From Spartobacteria bacterium (lineage in GTDB: Bacteria > Verrucomicrobiota > Verrucomicrobiia > Chthoniobacterales > Chthoniobacteraceae), in contig JANXZI010000057.1 in the NCBI GenBank assembly GCA_025355595.1, positions 1 through 7,175 on the forward strand: a DNA stretch of 7,175 nt, given 5' to 3'. The position numbers were made by a program, and so were the translations under genes. Of this stretch, positions 1 to 5,812 are shown piece after piece. Position 1 is the stretch's first letter, and every line of letters begins with the position of its first letter. The notes under the pieces are model-generated. The model was not told where the DNA came from. It made no database searches and saw only the letters and a list, made by a program, of their open reading frames with translations.

Positions 1-3000
1 CCGCCGCCGGGCGCAAGCTTGGCGCTCACGATTCCGGCGCGCGCTTCCACGAGTGTCTTCGCAGTCGCGCCGGTGACTTCCGCGATGCCCGCTTTTACGC
101 CGCTCGCCTTGGCGAGACTCGCGTAGGATTTCAGCGCGAGGACGCTCCACGCGGCGGAGAGCGTGTGGAAGTCGCCATTCTCCAGCGGCTCGGTGATGGG
201 CCGCAGATCGTCGTAGCCGAACGTGCCCGCGATTTCAGGGAAGTGCCGGCAGAGCACGGTGAACGTCATCGCTTCGCGTGTGAGGTTCGACTCGTAGTAG
301 TAGCTTGCGTCCCAATTTTTCGGAGCGCCCGTGCGCGCTTTCCGATGAATGGCGATCAGCTTTTTCGCCTCGTCCTCCTTCTTCAGCATTCGCCAGGTCG
401 CGGCGAGCCACGCGGCGGAAGGATCGCGCTGCCACAGCTCGGCGGGCACTTTCTTTTCGAGGAAGTCGCGCATCTTCAGCGCGTAGTTGGTCGTCACCTC
501 CTCGTTGTGCGTGAGCAGGTAGATCGCGGCGGCCTGGATGTTCGCTTCGGCGCGCGTCTGCTCGTAGTGCATGTGTCCATGATCATCGCGCCACGGCTCG
601 GAGAGCTTCGCGTCGGCCATGAGACGGATGCGGCGCAGCGCGGCGTCGAGCGTCGGACCCGGCACGTGGAAGCCGGCGGCTTTCGTTTCCACGAGGAAGA
701 ACGTCACATACACGCTGAGGTAATCGAAGCCATCCACGTTCGCGGATGACGACCAGTAGCCGAATCCGCCGTCGGCATTCTGCCGGCGTGCGATCAGCGA
801 GACGGTGTCGCGCAGCACCTTTTCCGCCTCCTCATTTTCCAGTCCGAAATCCGCGTCGCCGCGCAGCACGAGCCACGGGAATGCGCGGCTGGTGATCTGC
901 TCGCTGCATCCGTGCGGGTATTCGCGGAGATACGCGGCGAGACCGCGTGCGAGTCCGAGCGGGGTCGTCGAGACGACGGCCTCGCGCTTCGCAAACTCTG
1001 CGAAAAAGTCGCGCTGCATCGGGACATCGTGCGAGTCCTTGCGGAACCATCCGCTCTGCACGATCGCCCTGCGCGGCACTCCGGGGCGCACGGACATCGT
1101 CGCGCTTTGCTCGATGCGCTCCTTGCCGGCGCTCGCGGAGAATTTCAGCTCTGCGTTGCCGAGCGAATTTTTCGCGCGCACGCGGAAGCGCACGGTGGCC
1201 TCCTTACCGACTGCGATGGTGAGCGGCGACTTCGGCGACTCGATGATTTCGAGCCCGCCGATCGGCTGGGCTGCGATGGCGACCTGGTCCGTCACCGCGG
1301 CGCCTTCGAGCTGGTTCGCCACGGTGAGCGACGCGATGAATTCATCGCCGGGCGCGGCGAAGAACGGCGCATTCGGCGTGAGCACGAACGGGCCTTTCAC
1401 GATCGTCTGCTTCTCGGCGACGCCGACCGCTTCGGGCGCGACGGCGGCGGCCATGATGTTGAGCCGCCCGGCGAAATAATCCGGCACGTCGTAAAACACT
1501 TCACGGCGTTCCGGCCCGCTCTCGATGATGCCGCTCCAATACACGACCGGCGCGACGCGGCGGCGCTTGAATGGGTTCAGGCCGAGCTTCAGCTCCGGCG
1601 GCTCGTCGCCGTCGCCGCCAAATGCCTTCGCGCTTTTCAGCAGCGAATACTCGGGCAGCAGCAAATCGAGGAGCTGCCAGGTGCCGACTTCGAGCGCGGG
1701 CTTGCGGATGAGTTGCGAGAGCGGCTGCGGTGCGCGGTAGCTCGTGACGCGATGGATGCCCTCATCCACGGCCCATACGACGATGCGCGACGCGCGCGGC
1801 GTGGAGAAGCCGATGCGCACGCGCTCACCGGGGCGCGCACGGTCCGGCGCGTCGAGCGTCACCGCGAGCTGCCGCCGCTCCAGCGTGACTTTGAACGGAA
1901 CCACGCCGCTGCTGAGCGGGCTGGTGAAAATCTCGGGCGAATCGAGTGCGCGCACAAAGGCGACGCTCACGTATGCGCCGCCCTCGATGCCATCGGGCAC
2001 GGTGATGTGCTGCACGCTCGATGCGCTGTCGGCCTTGAACCACTGCGCGGAGAGCACGCGCTCGCGCTCGATGGTGATGAGGCCCGCGCCGGCGTAGGGC
2101 GCGCGCAGCGAGACTTCGAGCTGCTCGCCGGGCTTCCACACTTTGTCCGGCAGCGTGATTTCGAGTTCGGAATCGCGCTCAAGGTTGCGTGCGGATTCGC
2201 CCGCGCCGACCACGTTAAACCCGACCGTGGCGAGCACGGTGCCCGCGGCATCGCGCCATTCGTAGCGGAAGCGGCCCGCGCGATTCACGGGAAGCGGCAC
2301 CTTCGTCGCGCCCGCGGTCAGCGCGCCGTCGGCGGTTTCGACTTCCTTTTCGATCTCGCGCGAGACGTAGGCGAGCGTGTCGTTGTTTTGCTTCGTGAGC
2401 ACGGAGGCGTGGCGCGTCTCGACGAGCACGCGCTTGAGTCCGGGCGCTGCGACCGGCTTGGCATCATGGCCGATGGCGAGGATTTCAAAGCTGCGCGGCA
2501 CATCGCGCGGGATGAATGCGAGATCGTCGGAAGTCTTCCAGCCGATGAGGTACGGCTGGCGCGACACCAGCGTGCCGAGCGCGCCGCGGACACCGCGTCC
2601 GCCGTCGGCCTCGAACGCCTCCAGATCGACGGACACGCGCAGCAGCGGTGCGGCATAGGATTCGAGCGCGAGCGCAAATTTCGCGCGGCCTTCCTCATCG
2701 GTCTTCACCTCGCCGAGATCGACTTCGCGAGGCTCGAATTTCTCGTGCTTCGGCAGGCCGAAGCTCCAGCCGGGCCACTGCTCGAAGTGCGGGGAGCCGG
2801 GCGCGATGCGCAGCTTCGCCGTGACGCGGCGATCGGCGGCGGCGATGCCGAAGAGCGTCTGCACCTCCGCGTGCGCGGTGAGATTTTCCGGCGCGAGCCA
2901 CGCGCCTTGCAGGGCGGGTTCGAGTTTCGCGGCGAGCTTCAGACGGTCAGGCTGGAACTCCTCGATGCGCACGAGAATGTGGCCGAGGTGCCGCGCGTCG

Positions 3001-5606
3001 GATTCGTCTTCCTCGTCGTTGTTGCGCTTCTTCTTTTTGCCGTCGTCGGGTCTGCGCAGCTCGATTCGCCACACGCCGGTCGGCGCTGTCTCGCTGGTCG
3101 GCATTTTGATCTCCACGAATCCATCCGCGCCGAGCTTCACCGGGAATACTCCGGCGGGCTCCTCCTTCGCATTGAAAAGCGCGACTTCCAGTGGCACGCC
3201 TGCGAGCAGGCCGCCCCAGTTGCGCGTGCGGACGATTGCGCCGACTTGGATCGGATCACCGGGGCGGTAGATGCCGCGCTCGGTGAAAAGGAACGCGTCG
3301 AGTGCGGTGGCGTCGCTGCGGTTCACGCCGCCGATGTCGAAGCGCGAAAGCTCAATCTGGCGGTCGTCTTTTGCCCACGGGATGAATGCGAGGTCCGCAC
3401 CTTTGCGAGCGATGAGCGCGACGGGTTTCTTTTCACGCAGGAGTCCGTCGAGCGCGGGGAGCGCGGCGCGGCCCTGCGCGTCGGTGTCGGCTTCGGCGAG
3501 CGTGCTGCCGTTTTTTCCGAGCGCGGTGAGATGCACGCCCGCGATGGGTGCGCGCTCCTTGAACGACTGCACGAACACGTCGCGCGTGCCATCGGCGTTG
3601 CGCTTCACGATGAGGCCGAGGTCGGTGATGAGCACGAAGCGCGAATCGCCGGTGCCGCCGTTGTCCTTCGCGTCATCTTCCTCCTCCTCGTCGCCACGGT
3701 GACGCCGTGCGCGATGATGCTCGGGAGCTTCGCCGCCCGACAGCGCGATCCACTCGGGATCGGGATCGCTGTCGGCGGGTTTGGCATCATCGGGCGTGCG
3801 GCGGCGGACGCCCTCGACGCTGAGATAGAAGAGCCCGCGCTGCGCGTCCTCGCCGCCCGGCTCGATGCGCAGGAGCGAGGGTCCGAAATCGAACGCGGAA
3901 TAGTTCAATTCGTGATCGTTTTTTTTCACGATCGTCTGCACCGAGGAGTGAAAGTGTGCGATGTCCTCAAAGCCGACTCGCCCGCGAAAATCGGGTGCCT
4001 CGAAGCTGCCGCGCGTCTGCGAGACGAGGTGATTGATCTGCGTGCCTTGGACGCGCGCCAGCGTGTAGCGCAGGTGCTCGTAGCCGCGCGACTGGATGTT
4101 CAGCTTGCGCTCGCCGTTGAGCGCGAGGATGCCTCCTTTCCCGAGGATGCTCGCGCCACGCGGGAACATCGGCACGTCCACGATGGCGTCGAAATCCTCG
4201 CGCGTGGCGAAGCCGCCGGGCGCGGGAGTTTCCTTCGGCACGCGGACGAAAAGCCGCGCAGGAGTCTGCGGCACCAGACGGAAACCGAATGCGCTCGCGG
4301 TCGGCGGCGTGTCTTCGTCGGTGACAAACTCAAGCGCGACGGGCCTTGATTTTGCGAGAACGTCAGGCGTGACGTTGTCGGTCGTCCACGGCTCGATTTT
4401 GCCCTCCTTGTTTTTGCGCGGCGGCGGAAGCTGCCACGCGCGCGCCGCCTTGCCGACGATTGCGTTGTTCGCCGCGATGCTGCTTTCGAGGAAGACGAAC
4501 TGCCGCGGCTCGCCTTCGCCGTTCGTCACGATCTGTGCGCGGGCTGATTTGAAGAAGAACGCCGAGTAGCGGGAGGGCGCGGTCACTTTCGTGACGAATT
4601 CCCTTTCGGTCCGATCGCCGCCCGCGAGCGCCTGCACTCCCGGGGTGATTTCAACGCGCACCAGGTCTTCCTTTTCTCCCGGCTTGATCAGTGGAGAACG
4701 CAGGAAAAAGCGCAGCGGATTTTTTTCATCCGCGAGGACTTGCGGCTTGCCGCCGGGGACGAAGAGAGGTGTCTCACTCAGGTTCACGATGCTGAGTTCG
4801 CGCACGACTTCCTCGCGCGACACGGGCTGGCTGAATGTGACCGTGGCCACGGCCTGCTGCATCGCGGGCGTCGCGGGGTCCACGTAGAAGGACGAGTCGC
4901 CGAATGAGGCAGTGAGCTTCGGCGCATCCCATTCGTGAAAGCGTGGCGGCTTCAAGGTGACCGTGCAGTCCGGCGCAAAGACGCCATCGCCGAACTCGAA
5001 AGTGTATCCGCGCGGCGGCATCCAGCCGCCCTGCGGCTCGAAGGCGAGCTGCTGTGACGATGCCCATTTCCATGTGCCTGCGACTTCGGGAGTGATCTTC
5101 ACCGTGCCTGCCGCCGCCGTTTTTCCAAGCAGCGCGAGCGGTGCCGCCGGGGCGCTGAAATTGATCGCGAGCGCCGCGCCGATAGCTTTCTTGTGCTGCT
5201 CATCCCAGCGGGGCTGGGGCCAGTTCACCTGCGCATCCACGGCGCGGATGCGGGGCTTCGAGGTGTCGCGCGCGTCGGGATCCGCCTTGGGCGCGGGAGC
5301 CGCGGGATTCGCGGCCGGGTTTGCCGCAGGCGCAGCTGACGAAGTGTCGGTGGCTGCGGCCACGAGGATGGCACGCGGCTCGCGCGTTTCCCGCCGGTGG
5401 GTGCCGCACCATGCGCCGTAGCTGACGGTCGCAGAGATGACGAGGAGCACGACGGCGGCGCGCGAGTGGCGTGCGCCGGTGCCCGTGATCGCGCGCAGCC
5501 AGAGCGGGGGAGTCCATGCGAATTTCAGCGAACCGAAGAAGAATGCGAGCAGGCGCGACATGGCGCGAGCGAAGAAGGCGGAAGGGCGAAGAATGGAGTG
5601 CAGCAT
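1..5606 (-). CDS. Bacterial alpha-2-macroglobulin family protein, membrane-anchored, thioester-containing (3' end outside window)
   Basis: Alpha-2-macroglobulins trap proteases: bait cleavage exposes a Cys-Gln thioester that links covalently to the attacker. Bacterial forms are thought to guard the periplasm. Seen: one frame of 1868 codons without a stop, running off base 1. Residues 50-66 are a hydrophobic anchor after Arg/His; 83-110 are an Ala/Pro linker; long beta-type macroglobulin regions follow. Signatures are ERGIYRPGD (776-784), WAVDEG (1278-1283), APGDEF (near 1421), thioester PHGCSEQ (Cys1567, Gln1570), and helical thioester-domain motifs QNADGGFGYW (1609-1618) and SAAWSVLALKSYA (around Trp1820). 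Charged insertions lie near 631-650 and 851-870. The start at 5606 is the first in-frame start after a TGA; Met16 (base 5561) is an alternative. No good ribosome binding site is seen. It is longer than E. coli YfhM (about 1650 residues). From that protein's layout I infer roughly 150-200 residues are missing. The family call is firm; the protease target and a pbpC partner are not visible. Confidence 0.95.
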   Translation of the reverse strand, partial: MLHSILRPSAFFARAMSRLLAFFFGSLKFAWTPPLWLRAITGTGARHSRAAVVLLVISATVSYGAWCGTHRRETREPRAILVAAATDTSSAAPAANPAANPAAPAPKADPDARDTSKPRIRAVDAQVNWPQPRWDEQHKKAIGAALAINFSAPAAPLALLGKTAAAGTVKITPEVAGTWKWASSQQLAFEPQGGWMPPRGYTFEFGDGVFAPDCTVTLKPPRFHEWDAPKLTASFGDSSFYVDPATPAMQQAVATVTFSQPVSREEVVRELSIVNLSETPLFVPGGKPQVLADEKNPLRFFLRSPLIKPGEKEDLVRVEITPGVQALAGGDRTEREFVTKVTAPSRYSAFFFKSARAQIVTNGEGEPRQFVFLESSIAANNAIVGKAARAWQLPPPRKNKEGKIEPWTTDNVTPDVLAKSRPVALEFVTDEDTPPTASAFGFRLVPQTPARLFVRVPKETPAPGGFATREDFDAIVDVPMFPRGASILGKGGILALNGERKLNIQSRGYEHLRYTLARVQGTQINHLVSQTRGSFEAPDFRGRVGFEDIAHFHSSVQTIVKKNDHELNYSAFDFGPSLLRIEPGGEDAQRGLFYLSVEGVRRRTPDDAKPADSDPDPEWIALSGGEAPEHHRARRHRGDEEEEDDAKDNGGTGDSRFVLITDLGLIVKRNADGTRDVFVQSFKERAPIAGVHLTALGKNGSTLAEADTDAQGRAALPALDGLLREKKPVALIARKGADLAFIPWAKDDRQIELSRFDIGGVNRSDATALDAFLFTERGIYRPGDPIQVGAIVRTRNWGGLLAGVPLEVALFNAKEEPAGVFPVKLGADGFVEIKMPTSETAPTGVWRIELRRPDDGKKKKRNNDEEDESDARHLGHILVRIEEFQPDRLKLAAKLEPALQGAWLAPENLTAHAEVQTLFGIAAADRRVTAKLRIAPGSPHFEQWPGWSFGLPKHEKFEPREVDLGEVKTDEEGRAKFALALESYAAPLLRVSVDLEAFEADGGRGVRGALGTLVSRQPYLIGWKTSDDLAFIPRDVPRSFEILAIGHDAKPVAAPGLKRVLVETRHASVLTKQNNDTLAYVSREIEKEVETADGALTAGATKVPLPVNRAGRFRYEWRDAAGTVLATVGFNVVGAGESARNLERDSELEITLPDKVWKPGEQLEVSLRAPYAGAGLITIERERVLSAQWFKADSASSVQHITVPDGIEGGAYVSVAFVRALDSPEIFTSPLSSGVVPFKVTLERRQLAVTLDAPDRARPGERVRIGFSTPRASRIVVWAVDEGIHRVTSYRAPQPLSQLIRKPALEVGTWQLLDLLLPEYSLLKSAKAFGGDGDEPPELKLGLNPFKRRRVAPVVYWSGIIESGPERREVFYDVPDYFAGRLNIMAAAVAPEAVGVAEKQTIVKGPFVLTPNAPFFAAPGDEFIASLTVANQLEGAAVTDQVAIAAQPIGGLEIIESPKSPLTIAVGKEATVRFRVRAKNSLGNAELKFSASAGKERIEQSATMSVRPGVPRRAIVQSGWFRKDSHDVPMQRDFFAEFAKREAVVSTTPLGLARGLAAYLREYPHGCSEQITSRAFPWLVLRGDADFGLENEEAEKVLRDTVSLIARRQNADGGFGYWSSSANVDGFDYLSVYVTFFLVETKAAGFHVPGPTLDAALRRIRLMADAKLSEPWRDDHGHMHYEQTRAEANIQAAAIYLLTHNEEVTTNYALKMRDFLEKKVPAELWQRDPSAAWLAATWRMLKKEDEAKKLIAIHRKARTGAPKNWDASYYYESNLTREAMTFTVLCRHFPEIAGTFGYDDLRPITEPLENGDFHTLSAAWSVLALKSYASLAKASGVKAGIAEVTGATAKTLVEARAGIVSAKLAPGG
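897..911 (-). other. Thioester motif Gly-Cys-Ser-Glu-Gln of the macroglobulin
   Basis: The codons read Gly-Cys-Ser-Glu-Gln, with Cys1567 and Gln1570. This matches the CxEQ motif whose Cys and Gln side chains form the internal thioester in alpha-2-macroglobulins and complement C3. It is preceded by Tyr-Pro-His and followed by Ile-Thr-Ser-Arg, and a helical domain with the expected DGGFGYW motif comes about 40 residues later. Its integrity suggests covalent trapping is retained, unlike thioester-less bacterial paralogues. Activity itself is inferred. Confidence 0.92.
3914..3933. repeat. Short inverted repeat with T-tract loop inside the macroglobulin gene
   Basis: The plus strand reads GATCGT, then TTTTTTTC, then ACGATC: a perfect 6-base stem with an 8-base loop. 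In the mRNA of the macroglobulin this is a run of eight A in the codons GTG AAA AAA AAC, ending in A-AAA-AAC in the codon phase of a -1 slippery heptamer. It lies within coding sequence and may be chance. Confidence 0.4.
4715..4733. repeat. Second short inverted repeat with T-tract loop inside the macroglobulin gene
   Basis: The plus strand reads GCGGAT, then TTTTTTC, then ATCCGC: a 6-base perfect stem around a 7-base loop. The mRNA codons are GCG GAT GAA AAA AAT CCG. It has the same design as the element near 3914 (6-base stem, T-run ending in C as the loop), although the stem sequences differ. Function is unknown and chance is possible. Confidence 0.4.
5406..5606 (-). other. N-terminal signal-anchor region of the macroglobulin
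   Basis: Residues 1-67. A first moderately hydrophobic stretch with several Phe/Leu (about 19-37) precedes an Arg-His-Ser-Arg cluster (46-49). A strongly hydrophobic run then covers 50-66 (AAVVLLVISATVSYGAW) and ends at Cys67. The residues before Cys67 are Tyr-Gly-Ala-Trp, which is not a lipobox, because Trp occupies the -1 site. I therefore read this as an uncleaved inner-membrane anchor with the bulk of the protein in the periplasm, not as a lipoprotein signal. An Ala/Pro/Asn linker (83-110) follows and would act as a flexible tether. Confidence 0.6.
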
Positions 5607-5749
5607 AGTCCCGGATAGAACGGGGGCTGGGGGCGCGATCTTTCAACGAATGCGGAAATTGTTTGCAAGGGGAAGGAATCGGGACACGCCTTCGGTGTTC
5701 GCGATTCAGTGTTGGCGTTTCGCGGCGTGACGGTTTAGAGCCAGCGCCG
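5607..5749. promoter_or_regulatory. Divergent intergenic region between the macroglobulin and the peptide-binding lipoprotein genes
   Basis: These 143 bases separate two genes that start back to back, so promoters for both are expected here. No strong match to a standard sigma-70 promoter is visible. The best plus-strand candidate is TTGGCG (5712-5717) and TTTAGA (5734-5739) with a 16-base spacer; it would place transcription start almost at the ATG, so I give it little weight. In the other direction TTGCAA (reverse strand, near 5662-5667) has no convincing -10 partner. No clear Shine-Dalgarno sequence precedes either start; the nearest purine cluster for the plus-strand gene is AGAG at 5737-5740. 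No long inverted repeat or operator is evident. Confidence 0.45.
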
Positions 5750-5812
5750 ATGTTTCGCCTCCCAGCGACCGCCCTTATTTTCCTCGCCGCCACCCTCTGG
5801 CTCGCGGGCTGC
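5750..5812 (+). other. Lipoprotein signal peptide of the family-5 binding protein
   Basis: Residues 1-21: a short N-terminus with one Arg (Met-Phe-Arg), a hydrophobic core (about 4-17), and the lipobox Leu18-Ala19-Gly20-Cys21. This is a standard signal peptidase II site. Cleavage before Cys21 would give a mature protein beginning Cys-Gly-Asp-Leu, followed by a polar Gln-rich spacer before the folded domain. Which membrane it is sorted to cannot be decided from the sequence. Confidence 0.92.

Noticed and set aside
165..749. A 194-codon plus-strand frame
   Set aside because: Antisense shadow of the thioester domain of the macroglobulin, which is continuous through this stretch.
3914..3933. Hairpin plus T-run as a rho-independent terminator on the plus strand
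   Set aside because: The T-run is the loop rather than following the stem, the stem has only six pairs, and no plus-strand gene ends there.
912..4349. A 1145-codon open frame on the plus strand
   Set aside because: It lies antisense to the macroglobulin in the phase where its first codon base pairs with the sense third base. There, antisense stops require TTA, CTA or TCA in the sense gene, which are rare in GC-rich coding sequence. The predicted protein is Arg/Ala/His-rich with no recognisable domain, while the sense frame has clear family motifs.
5403..5417. Cys67 of the macroglobulin as a possible lipidation site
   Set aside because: The preceding residues Tyr-Gly-Ala-Trp do not fit a lipobox; Trp at -1 is not accepted by signal peptidase II.
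5712..5739. Promoter-like TTGGCG / TTTAGA pair
   Set aside because: Each box has mismatches, the spacer is 16 bases, and the implied transcription start falls at about the ATG. It is too weak to list as a separate feature.
5200..5793. A 197-codon minus-strand frame spanning the intergenic gap
   Set aside because: It overlaps the macroglobulin N-terminus in another phase and also runs through the gap and the start of the divergent gene. It is Arg-rich with no signal or motif, whereas the macroglobulin frame has an anchor and continues for 1868 codons.
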